Below, in pieces: positions 34,064-46,448 of a stretch of DNA of 64,000 bases (positions are counted from its first letter, which is position 1; every line of letters starts with the position of its first letter). Below the pieces are notes generated by a model. It was not told where the DNA came from. It saw only the letters and a list, made by a program, of their open reading frames with translations, and searched no databases. Both the position numbers and the translations under genes were made by a program. This DNA comes from Erythroxylum novogranatense (lineage: Eukaryota; Streptophyta; Magnoliopsida; Malpighiales; Erythroxylaceae), in contig CM057231.1 of the NCBI GenBank assembly GCA_029891385.1, forward strand, positions 22,227,300-22,291,299. The letters run 5' to 3'.

Positions 34064-36941
34064 AACCTTGTAGCGCCCCCTTACCGTAGGGTATACACCG
34101 GGACGCCCATAGGTCATACCGATACATAACCTACGATGAGGGTGCACTACGATTCGATCATTTCTATAAACCTCATGGCATCAATATAATTAAACTACAA
34201 TATCAAATTCACTAAATTTTAAAACCAAAAGATATTTCTCATTTCATTTCTTAAAAACCATAAGTTCACAATTCTGACTGATTACAACTGTACAAAACTA
34301 AAACGGACTAAAATAACTCCTAACTAGGTCATCCCCAAAAGATCCCAGCTGACCGACCTGTGGGCCATACTCCTCTTGCCGACACTCACACAGCAGGAAA
34401 AGTCTCGCTAACTGGAGCTAGGAGTCAACTATCGTTGTCCTGAAAAATAAATGCAATGTTGGGTGAGTTTGCGAATTCAGCGAGAAACCATCATCGATGG
34501 TCCACCCAACTCATGCATAAACAAACAGTTCACACTATTTCATATATATTAACACAACCAAGAATCACATGCATTCAATTTCACATTTATAAGGTGGTTC
34601 GCCTTTCATACAATTCACATTTGAACATTCATATATGTGATGTACATGTGACTCTTTCATTTTATTTCGTTGTTGTGACCGTGCGCCTGAGCTCATTTAC
34701 GTTGAACCATTGGCTCTAAAAACATTGGGCTTAAAACCCTGATAAGTTGAGCATGAAGCTCTGAAAATCGTTGGGCACGAGGCCCTGTGCGTTGAGCTTA
34801 AAGCTCTGAATACGGTGGCTGCACCGATCACAACTGTCAATTATCTGATCATGCATAATGGCATGAATGCACATGCTCCAAATTTCACTAATCGTGTCAC
34901 AATCTAGTATCACCTATCCAATTTGCGTTCAAAACCAATGAATGACAATTTATGCACAATTAACACTTCTATAGCACATTCCAAATATTTCAAACACCTG
35001 TGGTCCGAAATCAATCAATACAATCACACATAATCCTTCCTTAACTCCTCATGGCATAAGTGCATAAAATGTAACACATAAAGGTTGAGAAACCAACTAG
35101 GTTACTCACCTCTAACTTCCGAGCTACTGCCGGGAAGTCTCGCCCACGTCGGAAGATTGACGCTCCACTTGAGCCTCTACAATAATCACAATATCCAAAT
35201 ATTAATAATTGCACAATTCCAGATATTCAAAGATGCATATGCATCGAAGAATTTACGTACTATACATGTTATGGCATTTCGGACCCTATTCCCGAATTCT
35301 TCCAATTCAATTCCTTTTTACTCTAATTGATAGCAATTTCTAACATCATGATTCAATTGACTAGGTTCTGAACTCTTTAAAACTAAATTCCAAGACATTA
35401 GAATTATCCTTAAGTCAAAAATCACATTCACTAGTCAATCACCAACCGATTTCGAGAACCACCGAATAAAATTCCAAAATTCCATTCTTCTAAATTAAAA
35501 TTCTTAGTCTCTAAATTCTAAATAAATCAAGAACCAATCCGAATTTAACCTCAAAATTCTCTAATTAAAAGAATCACTCTTGGCCTAAATAGGCGTACTC
35601 GCCGCGGCGTGAGATCACTCGCTGCGGCGTAAAATCTTCTGCTCGTCGTGACATGCGTTGCTGCTCGTCACGACGTGCAGGCAAAATCCGCTCGCCGCGG
35701 CGTACACCTCCACTCGTCGCGGCGTGCGACAGAAATCAGCTTGTCGAGGCATAGAAATAAATATTCTTCGCGACGTGCAAGAAGGGGTGGCTTGCCGCGG
35801 CGTGTTCATCACACGTCACGACATTCTAACCCAGAAAGTCATCCGAAACCCAGAAATCCTCAGATCTTCATATATAAATCCATTCCTTTCCACTCTAAAC
35901 ACTCTCAAATAACTCCAACTACTAAACATAACTCATTTCTAACCTCAAATCCATCTAAAATCAATTATTCATTAAATACCCAACTCAAAATCTACATTTT
36001 TCTTAAAACCTACATCATCCTAAACTTCTAAAATCTTAAACAATTTATACCTTCATTCAATGCTCAAATTAAACTATTTAAAACATAAACAAGTAGGAAC
36101 TTACTTGATTCAAGCTTTCAAAAACCTCAAAGATCACCAATCCCTCAAACTCTCACACACCCACGGTTTCACCACAAGCCAAACCCATCATCATCTTCTT
36201 TAACACCAAGCCAAAGGGGATAAATCAAGGATGGAAGAGGAAGCAATTTGCAAGAAGAAATCAAGAAGCAATCAAAGAGGAGATCCATGAAGAGAGAAAG
36301 AAAAGAAGAGCCAAGTTTCTTCCAAAATCAAGAGGATATCGTGGAACAAATTTAAAGGGATAGGGTTTTATACCAATAATTTAATTGCTAGGGCTTGTTT
36401 GGCAAATTTTAATTGCCACAAGACCAATCCGAACAACCTTGATCCAATTTCTTATTCAAATTTCTCCCGAATTCCAATGGCTCTAAACCCTAATTCCTCA
36501 AATCAAAATTCTAATCTCCATTGCCATTAGTTAATCAAATTTCGGAACCGGAAATCTAATTAATCAGTCAGTGGTCAATTTTCCAGTCTGGACCTATTAC
36601 TCCGACAATTCCAGAAAAATTCCTATAAATCCTCAAAATTTGAAAACACCTAATCATACACTCTAATTTCATAATTCAAATTCCTAAATCTCATTTCTAA
36701 CTCAAATTCAATTTCTCCAAACTCAATTGACCTAATCATCTCCAGATTACCAAATTACTCAATCTTATCGGGAATATGTCATACATGTATGTACGTTCAC
36801 ATGCTTATGCAATATGGATCATTTATCAATAATTTATAGAGGCTAAATGTAATGAAATTCAGTAATATGAATGCATTCATTCCTAAATCCATCCGGATTA
36901 CCGATATGCCCTTCACACCGGTAACGGGATGTTACAAACCA
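34064..36941 (-). mobile_element. Solo LTR in leader of B (LTR 34069-36936), TSD AACCT/AACCA
   Basis: The plus strand reads TGTAGCGCCCCC to ACGGGATGTTACA, 2868 bp; on the minus strand it starts TGTAACATCCCG. Flanks are AACCT (34064-34068) and AACCA (36937-36941), one mismatch. It is related to the solo LTR at 3439-6908: the terminal sequences match, and both share a GACCGTGCGCC / GACCGAGTGCC block (34677, 4141). A palindrome block lies at 35595-35830. It sits between gag and the primer site of B, so it is not B's own LTR. Small frames are chance. Confidence 0.82.
35595..35830. repeat. GC-rich near-palindrome block in solo LTR
   Basis: About ten diverged copies of CTCGCCGCGGCGTGAG / CTCGTCGCGACGTGC-like words occur at intervals of 20-40 bp, for example at 35598, 35620, 35641, 35662, 35689, 35715, 35765, 35791 and 35812. 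Same design as 15051-15150. Confidence 0.85.
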
Positions 36942-36970
36942 ACTATGCATTCTAAGACTAGGAGGAAACC

Positions 36971-36986
36971 TAAGATCTGATAATAA
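36971..36986 (-). promoter_or_regulatory. Primer binding site of element B (initiator tRNA-Met, degraded)
   Basis: The minus strand after the 5' LTR reads TTATCAGATCTTA, a decayed TGGTATCAGAGC-type site. Compare the intact copy in D at 43519-43532. Confidence 0.55.
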
Positions 36987-36990
36987 ATAA

Positions 36991-38284
36991 TGCTAGACCC
37001 CGTTTCTGAAGCCCAACATTCGGAAAGTCATAATCGCATGGAAGGCTCACATTATACCAAGACTGAATAATATACACGAATTCAGCCCAAAAATTGAAAA
37101 TCTTAAGGCCCAAATTGAAATTCAATTCCTTTAGATACTTTGTATCTGTATGTCTCTAGTTTACCCCGAATCAGAAATCATCTCATTTGAATCTCTACAG
37201 ATTAAGATATCATCAAAACACGGAAGTATGTTCAATGGGATATCCAGTTCATGCTCTTCCCACTGATACCCTTACTTTGATTCAATCAATCATTTTTAAT
37301 TTAACTCCAAAAAAACATAAATCCTTGTGAAGAGATACAGAAATGTGTTAGGAATCCAATGCTTCAAGGATCAGGTCAATTGGAGGTCTAGAGAAGAAGT
37401 TATGGCAAAAAGACTCCAACACGTTTCTTATATCAGAAAATTTTCGATTCAAATTCAAATCCAAGAATCCTTCATGAATTCATAGTCAATAGTTAATGGT
37501 TCCAATTTGCCCCAGGATTTTTGTTTTTGTCACTAAAAATTCATATTTGCATTTTTATTTCAATAGAAAGGATAAAAAGTTAGTATAGTATGCCCTTACT
37601 TGGAATTTACATGCCTCAGTACGCATGCCATAATTTTTTCTATAGATGTTTGATTGACTTTATTTTTGAACCATTGAAAAGAGAACTTCAATATCTACCA
37701 CTTTCATGAAGACCTAAAAGGCCAATTCTATCTTCTACCTTCTGTATCGTCTCAATTTCTATCGTATGCTTTCTTCCATATGCTTTTCTATCATCTGCTT
37801 TCTTCCGTCTGCTTTTCTATCGCCCCGCTTTCTTTAAATTCGCTTTTCTATCATCCGCTTTATTCCGCCTTTTCTATAAATCGCTTTCTTCATCTACTTT
37901 TCTATAAATACGCTTTCTTCCGCTCGCTTTTCTATCCAGAACGTCTCCACTTACAAGAATGATAACTTTTGACTCCGATATCGAAAAATTGCATACTTCA
38001 TGGTGTTAGAAAGATGGGAATATAAACCACAACTTTCATTAAGACCACCTTAGCTAGTTTTATCTATATTAGTACAAATTTTCCATTGAAATTTCTGAAC
38101 ACCTTTCCTATACTTAGGATGTCTTGTCAACATATCAACTTCACATATTCACCTGCTACTACATACTTTTCGATACTATTTAGCTCCACCTCCACCAATT
38201 AATCTCAAACCCAATTCTAAACTCCAACATGCTATTCCCAAGCAAATACCCAACAACAAACTCAACAAGGAAGGACGTGCACAT
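36991..38284 (-). repeat. 5' LTR of element B, first part
   Basis: Begins TGCTAGACCCCG on the plus strand and parallels 26639-27650. It is longer: an extra 163 bp at about 37428-37590 and an expanded pyrimidine repeat (37740-37935). It is broken at 38284 within GTGCACATTCACG by F and resumes after 63747. Confidence 0.9.
37740..37935. repeat. Pyrimidine-rich minisatellite (CTGCTTTCTTCCGT-like)
   Basis: Degenerate units such as TCTGCTTTTCTATC and GCTTTCTTCCGTCTGC repeat about ten times. The matching site in the other LTR (about 27232-27306) has roughly four units, so the array has changed length since insertion. Confidence 0.75.
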
Positions 38285-38288
38285 TATT

Positions 38289-41200
38289 TGTTGGGACCTG
38301 ATCCGGAAACTGGATCCCAACCGAAAAACGAAGAACGAAGGGAACGGAATCGAATGGAAACGGAAATTTCGTATCGAAATTCGAATCGAATACAAAGCAT
38401 AATAATCGAAAGCGGTTAATAAACGGAAATTTCGCGATCGAAAATTGAATCGGAAACAATATGTATAATTACAATTCGATACAAATAATGTAATGCTAAT
38501 CGAATCAAAGAACAAAGGTGAACTGAAAGCAAATCGAATCATAAAGCAACATAAAAAGCGAAGTGGATACTTAACAAATGTCCGACATCCGAGCATAAGT
38601 TATCTACAGAAAGAGTCGCGTTGGAGATCTAAACTAAGACATATTCTAAAATCCGGTATGAATTTTTTTTCTTTCTTATTCTCATTTCTTACATCAATCA
38701 CATCCATATAATTTCCCATAGGAAATTCAATCTTAAACCCAAAACTTAGCAATCATACAAAATCTTATACAAATCCATACAAATCTCAAATTACACTTTA
38801 CTATCATTTTATCGAATTTCAAAAGATAACTACTGATTTATCCTAACCCAACCCGCAAAGGTAAAGAAATACACTTCTAAAAGCCAAACAGATCTCAGAA
38901 TCATCGGACTCTCCCGTCCGGAATCCAAACACCAGCAAAACGCAAACCTAAATCTAATACTTCCATAATTCTCAATTCAATACCAAACTCATATACAATT
39001 TCCAAATCATATACAATTTCTTACTCTCAAACATTCAGTCATAATCTTCATACATTCTGAAAAACATCATAATCACTTAATGGAAATTCAAGCCATATAC
39101 AAAAATATTCCAAATCTCAATATTTACATAACAATACAAACGATGCAAAAACGGACCCAAAAGTCTTCACATTCTTTCATCCGATCTCCTGCTCGAAACC
39201 TGGAGATGGGGATGAAAGGGGGGGTGAGCTCGGAAGCTCGTGGATAATATATTTATAAATTGAAATATAAGCGAAAATTATCTTTTCAAAATTTTCAAAC
39301 ATTTCCCATTCGGAAATTTATCCAAAGACCCATTTTCAAACTTTCCAAAACATACATAAACAGTTTCCGAAATTCATGATTGAAAATTCACTTTCTCATT
39401 TCTCAAATTCTCAAACTTTTTACCAATCATGCACATCTTTAAACATGAATGCATCATATAGCACATAAACAAAATCAAAAACCACATAACATAACAGAAT
39501 GGTTTGATGTTGGACCCCACACCCCACCCGTAGGTGTTTGTAGGTTATACTGCGGCGTGTGTTTGCGGGTTATACCGCGGCATCCAACACAAATCACAAT
39601 AACACATTAAATGGTTTGGTTTGGTCCATAACAGGACGTACTGCACATTTCCGCATAGCGGTCATATGTGTACCGTGAAGGAGTCCGTGATCTAACTCCA
39701 TTGCCTCTTGGGCAAATAGAAGCGAAGGCTTAAAATAGGTAGAGACAGTGCAATCGACTCACGAGGACCCGACCAAACCCACATAGCACATAAGCAAAAC
39801 GAAAATTCAAATTGCCCGAAGGCACTTTTCAAAAATCTTGATTTTTCACATTTTTCAAATCATATCATCATATTGTGTCATAAATGACACAAGCACGTAT
39901 CCACATGAATTCACATAACAAATCTAATGCAATTCACATCATCACTTAAATCATATTCATCAAATTCATCACAATATATGCACTAATTCGTTAAATAATT
40001 TAAATCATAAATCAAATAATTTGAAAACTATGAATTTCATAAATCTTGCATTTTCTAAAACTCATTTAACCCTTTGAAATCATAATATCAAACATTTACA
40101 ACCTTTTTCAACCCCTTTTATCAACAATAATTTATCAAAATCAAAATTTTGCTTTCTTTAATTATCAAAATCACATTCTTAGCTTACAATTCAATAAATA
40201 AATATACTACCCACCTCGAATTAATGCCAGAAGCTTGTCCAAATCGTCAATTCTTCAAATTCCTCCTTCTTTCTTTAACTTAAAAATTCCCTAAGCCATA
40301 AATATCCAAATTCATCATCATAATTTGCATAATTCTCAAACTTAACTATAGGAAATTCATAAGCACCATATTTTCAAGCTTTCTAAAACCGTAATTTCTA
40401 AAGCCCCAAAGTCCAAATTTGACCTAAACCAACTAGTCAAATTCAATATCATAAATCACTTACTTACTCAAATTAAACTTAGAAAACACCAATTCCATAT
40501 AAATTCAAGTTATTTCAATCTCCAATTTTGAAAATCCCAATTTTCAAAATTGGCCTAAACCAATACACTCAAATTCAATCTCATAAAACATAATTTCTTC
40601 AAAATTGATTCCATATTTCATCAATTCATGCTATTATTGATGATTCTACACCTTTAATTTACAAAATTTGGGAAAATCCCCAAATCTTAAAATTGGCCTA
40701 AACCAATTTATCTAAATTCAATATCATAATTCACAATTTTCTCAAAACTAATTTCATATACCACAAACCCATATTATTATCTTTAATTCTACACCAAAAT
40801 TGCACTAAATCCTCAACCATAAAATTTTGCCTAAACTTTAAACAAATTTCCATCCGAAATTAAACCCAACCTAAAGCATATATTTCAAAATCAACTTCAT
40901 AAATCACAAACCCATATCATTATCTATATTTCTAAACCAAAAACTCAACAAAAACTCAAAGTTGAAAATTTTCTCTTACCTCATTTTTCCACCAAATTCG
41001 AATTTTCTTGGTTCCTTAGGAAACTCTCATGCTTTTCCATCTTTTTCTCTCTTGGACCAACCTCCAAATCTTGCTTTAAGACTTAGAAAAATCAAAACTC
41101 ACTTACTTTTCTCCCAACCGAAACTTCTTCATTCTTCTTCTCCTTCTTATTTTCTTTCCTCTTCCTCTGAAATTCCAGACCATTTTCGTGGCTTTATTAA

Positions 41201-43022
41201 GCCAAAAACGACACTCCTTCTTGTGTTTCATTAAATGATGGTTAATTGACCATTTTGCCCTCCATTCAAAGCTTAAAGTCATGGTTACTTGCGGGTTGAT
41301 TCGTACTATAAAGCTGAAGGAATTTGTCAAAACTTCCTTCTAGAGAAATGTTCTTCTCAATCATACGAATCCAACGCCACTGACCGCGCTCAATTCGGAT
41401 CACTATACCAAAAGTTATGCACAAAACAGTTCGGGTATATCCATATTCTAACACATTTTCCATTTACGATTATTTCCGTCCAACAGTTTACATTCTTAAT
41501 CCCAGAATTGAGACTCTATGTCTTCATAACATTTGTAGCCTTATGTCTTTAGTTTAATTTAAAACAAGAATCGCCTTTTTTCGATTCCCAGATCAAAAGT
41601 TATGCTCAATATACTCTTAGATGTTCCTAATCCAAAAATTACACCCTAATTCGAATTTAAATTCAGAAATTAAAAGTCTTAGGGGCACAATTGACATTTC
41701 ATGTCTTCATATGATTTGTAGCCCCTTGTCTTATCTTTATTTTGCCTCAATAATCACTTCAATCGAATCTCTACAGATCCCGAATTTCACAAAACACTGA
41801 ACTATGCTCGGAAAATTTCCCGACTCACTTTGATTAAATTAATCACCATCAATTAAATCTCAAAAATTCACAAATTTCACATGAGAATGTAGGGAATTGT
41901 CTTACAAATCCAACGCAGTAAGAATCAACTCAATCGGATGTCGGACGGAAAAGATATGAGCAAAACAGTGAACAAAGGTCGGATTGGAGGAGGAAGCAAG
42001 AAAACTAAAGGAGCAAAATGACGTCGTATAAGGGCGAGGATAGGGTGCGGTCGCTACGGTGACGCGTCGCCCTAGCGACGAGAGCCGAACGCCTGCCATT
42101 GCTACGGCGATGCGTCGCCCTAGCGACGCGAGCCAAACGCCCGCCATCGCTACGGGGACGCGTCGCCCTAGCGACGGGGGTACTTCATTTTCCTTTTTTT
42201 TTCCACATAAAAACCTAAAACTTCCGAAATTCATAACTCTTAATCCCGGACTCCAATTTTGACAAACTTAGTCTCTATAGAAAGATTGAAGGAAGCACTA
42301 CATCTTCCACGAAGGACATAAAAATCAATTTGACTCCTACGGGAGTCCATTTTCCGGTCAAAGATACTATCCTCTAATAATCATGCTAAAACCACAATAT
42401 AAACTTGTAAAAATCATAACTTATTTTTCCAAGATCGAAAAATTCTATACTTTATATCAAAATAAAGATCAAAACAAATCCTTCAATTTTCATGAAGAAC
42501 ATCAAAGCTCAATTAACCTATAACTAGGTTAATTTCTCAGTCAAAGATTCAGTCATCATAATTAAAGTCAAAAGTCAACCTTATCAAACATAAACTTTGA
42601 CTGATCATAACTTTCACTCCCGATATCGAAAAATTGCAAACTTTATGTCTACAGAAAGCTCGTAACATAATCTACAAGTTTTATGTAGATCATTTTATCA
42701 AATTTTGGCTCAAACAAAAGTCAACTCTAAAAGTCAAATATTCTCTCTCCAAAAAGTCAAACTTTCTAAATCCTTTAAATTTTCACACTTTTTCTTTTTA
42801 ATTCATGCTATTTAACTTCATTTCAATCAACTCATCCACTTTCCTCTCATAATCCATAAAAATTCATTCAAAAATCAAATTCCTCTAACCGAAACAATTC
42901 TTTTCTCCTACCTTTTTCTTAAATTCATCACATTTCCTTAAATTCATTCTCATTCTCACCAATTCTTTCTCACTTAAATTCATTGTAATATTTCTATTAT
43001 CCTCAAAAGTTCGGGTCCAACA
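38289..43022 (-). repeat. 3' LTR of element D
   Basis: 4734 bp, AT-rich. It contains a terminal hairpin (38290-38320), a GC-rich repeat block (42046-42180) and several roughly 100-bp modules (about 41280, 42235, 42410, 42590). The frame at 40962-41234 is almost identical to 56309-56581 because both are LTR copies. Noncoding. Confidence 0.92.
42046..42180. repeat. GC-rich tandem repeat, about 48 bp x 3, in 3' LTR of D
   Basis: Three units share CGTCGCCCTAGCGACG (a hairpin with a CCTA loop) and then AGCC(G/A)AACGCC(T/C)GCCAT plus GCTACGG. The copy in the other LTR is 57395-57525. Confidence 0.92.
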
Positions 43023-43536
43023 TTTCTCCCCTCTTAAAAGAATTTCACATCGAAATTCATACTTACTTAAACTTCAAGTAACTCATTCTTGCATAAATTT
43101 CTTTTTAAACAAAAATCATCAAGTAATTTCTTACTAATTTCTTTCCAAAACTCATAATCAATCACTTTCTCTTATCAATTTCCTCATCATGCATATTCTC
43201 AATCTTTTCACAATTTTCACTTCCTTAAATCACATACCACTCATATCATATCAAAATGCTATATTCATAATTTACTTTTTCTACACCTATGGACACAAGT
43301 TAATGGTTCATGTAAATTTCTCCCAATTCATCACGAAATTCAAATCTTAAGTTCCACAAACACATATTTCTAATCAATCGTATTCTTAACACCCAAATCA
43401 CATAATCACACAGATTCATGTAAATATCATTCGCATCAAAATCACATTCACTACATAACCTTACATACTCTTCCAATTTCTTACTCATACACAAACGCCC
43501 AAGTAAGATCATATTACTGGGCTCTGATACCATAAA
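43023..43536 (-). mobile_element. Residual interior of element D
   Basis: 514 bp only. On the minus strand it starts with the primer site TGGTATCAGAGCCC (43532-43519), passes AT-rich noncoding sequence, and ends in AATTTCGATGTGAAATTC (a relict of the NFEDEILL codons of Tekay elements) and the tract TTTTAAGAGGGGAGAAA (43039-43023). All of gag-pol is gone. The short frame at 43300-43533 overlaps the primer site and is chance. Confidence 0.85.
43519..43532 (-). promoter_or_regulatory. Primer binding site of element D (initiator tRNA-Met)
   Basis: The minus strand reads TGGTATCAGAGCCC, 4 bp after the 5' LTR. It is complementary to the 3' end of plant initiator tRNA-Met. Confidence 0.92.
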
Positions 43537-44049
43537 TGTTGGGACCTAATCCGGAAATCGGATCCCAACCGAAAAACGAAGAACGAAGGGAACGGAATCG
43601 AATGGAAACGGAAATTTCGTATCGAAATTTCGAATCAGAATACAAAGCATAATAATCGAAAGCGAAGCGATAAACGGAAATTTCGCATCGAAAATTCGAA
43701 TCGGAAACAATATGGCAAATTACAATTCGATACAAATAACAGAATGCGAATCGAATCAAAGAACAAAGGTGGACTGAAAGCAAATCGAATCATAAAGCAA
43801 CATACAAAACGAAGTGGATACTTAACAAATGTCCGACATCCGAGTATAAGTTATCTACAGAAAGCGTCGCGTTGGAGATCTAAACTAAGACACATTCCAA
43901 AATCCGGTATGAATTTTTTTTTTTTCTTATTCTCATTTCTTACATCAATCACATCCATATAATTTCCCATAGGAAATTCAATCTTAAACCTAAAACTTAG
44001 CAATCATACAAAATCTTATACAAATCCATACAAATCTCAAATTACACTT
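43537..44049 (-). repeat. 5' LTR of element D, part 1
   Basis: Parallels 38289-38800. It is interrupted by the Retand-like element within AAATTACACTTT and resumes at 54163. Confidence 0.92.
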
Positions 44050-44456
44050 TGGTGAATTACGGCCATTCCTGCTCGAACCCAATCAAGGCGACCTGTAACG
44101 ATCGTCTGCTCATCGAAGATCGCTCTAAGGCCAAAGCCCACTTTACTCCCTGGTCCATTAGTAGAAGGAGATCTCCCATGCAGATACGTAACAAGACCTA
44201 AACTGATTACTACTTCGGATATAAGGTATTATTCTCCCATAATTCCAGATATGCGATCATAACCTAAGTCGCTTTCCCCAATTCATCAATCCCATCTTCA
44301 CCAGAAGCTTACTTGAGCGTCGGAGGGGCTAATTGGGACATCACCCCCGACTAGCCTTCCTTGTTTTACAGGTATACTCACGCCATATTCGTCACAAAAG
44401 GAAGAAGACGATGGATTTCAATAAACGCACTGCTCAAATTTAAATCCGCAGAACTA
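44050..44456 (+). repeat. Left LTR of Retand-like element
   Basis: 407 bp, pairing with 53749-54157. A TATA-like GGATATAAGG lies at about 44217. After it a degraded primer region (GCCCCCCTGTGGGG) recalls the TGGCGCCGTCTGTGGGGA site of Tat elements. Confidence 0.88.
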
Positions 44457-44509
44457 ATTGCCCCCCTGTGGGGCCTAACTTCCGGAACCACGCCCGTAAC
44501 CACATGATT

Positions 44510-45480
44510 AGCCAGCGGCGGCGACGATCTCGAGATAATCATTGTCATGCCTCTGGCGATCAAATATTAGGTTTGCAAATGTCCGCAATTATGCCTTTCA
44601 GACCGCATGCCTCCCAAGACGGAATCCTCTCGATCCTAACGATCAACAACAACCTCAAACTCGAACAGAAGAACAGGCGTGGTTGTGGAGGATAACGTCG
44701 CACCCAAGACACACTCAATCTTCAACACCGATCGGCATGTAACCTATTCCTACCAGGCACTCCGCCCCAACCGTAAAGCAAATTGAGGAAGTAGCCGATT
44801 TGTTGATTCACAAATACTATACCACAACCGCAGACAATGCCGTCCGTTCAGATGCCACCGCCCGACAAATTAGTTTGACAACCGATCATCGCCCATATGA
44901 AGCCCTAGAAAAACTCACGGATGATCGGACTCACATGGCTACGAGCTTCCGTCCAGATCGCCCGACGACGCAGATAACTCTCCTTCACCTGCATATCTTG
45001 ATAGCCTCCCAAAGACCCGGCACAAAGATACCGACCCCGGAGAAATACACCGGGAAGACCGACCCTTTGGACTATATGCAGCACTTCCAATGATGATGAG
45101 CCTACACGTGTTCGGACGCTATCCAAGTAAGGCTTTCAGACGGCCTTCCAAGAGGGAGCTCGGCGATGGTTCAACGGCTTACCCCCGGTCAGATCACATG
45201 CTTCGAGGATTTGGTCGCTCTTCCTGAATCAATTCGCCACTAGTAATTTAATCGCAGAAGACGGCTTTAGAGGTGATGCAAGCTCACCCAAGGAAGGAGT
45301 GAGAGTTTATGGAGTTCATCACTTGCTCAAAACCGAGGCGGTCGAGGTACCCGATCTCACCTGCTCGTCTATGCTGGCCGCACTTATGAGCAATACGAGG
45401 GACGAGGAGTTCAAGAAGTCACTAGCCCTCGACCAGCCCCGATCTATTCAGAGATCGATGTCAAGCGCATAAATACATTC
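44510..45480 (+). pseudogene. Retand-like gag (broken)
   Basis: Recognisable pieces: PTPEKYTGKTDPLDYMQHF (45030-45090), then after stops and frameshifts FQEGARRWFNGLPP at about 45148, LNQFATSNL, and the region ending SSMLAALMSNTRDEEFKKSLALD near 45370-45435. These match the order of Tat-lineage gag capsids. The basic 45776-46015 segment (RGENADRTIATVTSRSNNRQ) is its C-terminal part. Many stops; not functional. Confidence 0.75.
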
Positions 45481-46199
45481 AGCTCAAGAAGTGTTAAAGA
45501 ATACAAACGCCGAAAGCGATGATCGCGGGCGAGTGGTAGAACCGATGAATCTCACAAAAGACAGAGGATCGACGACTCGAGAAAGCCGAGCGGTCGGATT
45601 GAATCAATAAGACTTCACCCCGCTTAACAAACGACACGCTGAAGTCTTGGCGGCTATGATAGCGGATGGAGAAACTATCCGAGAGCCCTGAAAAATGAAG
45701 ACCCCTACAAGGACAGAACACTAATGTGTATTGCCGTTTCCACAAAGAGGTCGGCCATGACACTAAGATTGCAGCTTGAAAAAGAGATTGAATTCCTCAT
45801 ACAAAGGGAAGGTTAGGCGGTTTGTGAAGCGAGGCGAGAATGCCGACCGGACAATCGCCACAGTAACAAGTCGGTCAAACAATAGGCAACTGCCCTTGAG
45901 GCGAAATGACAGAAATGACGGGGGAAGGCAAAACATGAATACGGATAATCAACGAGAAGAGAGAGGGCAATCAAGGGAAAGAAACGATGGAAACACCGGG
46001 CAACAAGAGGAATGACCGTTGTCATTAATACGATATTCGGTGGAAATGCAAATGGGATCCACCACTAAGGCAAGGAAAGATATGCCAAACAGTCGACAAT
46101 GACTCATCCACCAAAAGCCGAGGGAGAGCGACGAGATGATATCATTTGATGAGTCCGACTCAATGGAATAAGTTGCCCTCATGACGATGCCCTCGTGGT

Positions 46200-46448
46200 A
46201 AATCGAACACGGACGGACACGAGGTCAAGCGGGTAATGATCGACACCGGCGTTTCGGTCGACTTGTTATACTATGAAACCTTCAAGCAAATGAGGGTACC
46301 GAAGAGCGGTTATTACCATGATCGCCCTATCAAAGGAGTGACTGGCGCCACCTACTGCTCGCCTGTAAATTTGAAAGTGAAGTTCGCGAAGCCATGTCAA
46401 GTAGAAAGGGACGTTGAGTTCTCGGTCGTGAAATTCCATGGGCGATAA
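46200..46448 (+). pseudogene. Retand-like aspartic protease
   Basis: The frame VKRVMIDTGVSVDLLYYETF has the D-T-G active site at 46236-46250 and the typical hydrophobic run after it. One frame is open to 46448, but upstream sequence is frameshifted. It matures the polyprotein. Confidence 0.7.

Noticed and set aside
35595..35830. CRISPR-like array of short palindromic repeats
   Set aside because: Units are diverged, spacing is irregular and this is a plant LTR.
34069..36936. 5' LTR of element B
   Set aside because: It follows gag at the expected distance, but the true LTR pair is 26639-29219 and 36991 onward. This one has its own near-perfect AACCT/AACCA duplication.
40962..41234. 90-codon frame nearly identical to that at 56309-56581, looking like a conserved gene pair
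   Set aside because: Both lie at the same place in the two LTRs of element D; identity reflects LTR duplication. No domain is seen.
43519..43532. Possible tRNA-Met gene
   Set aside because: Only the 3'-terminal complement is present, in the position of a primer binding site. No cloverleaf.
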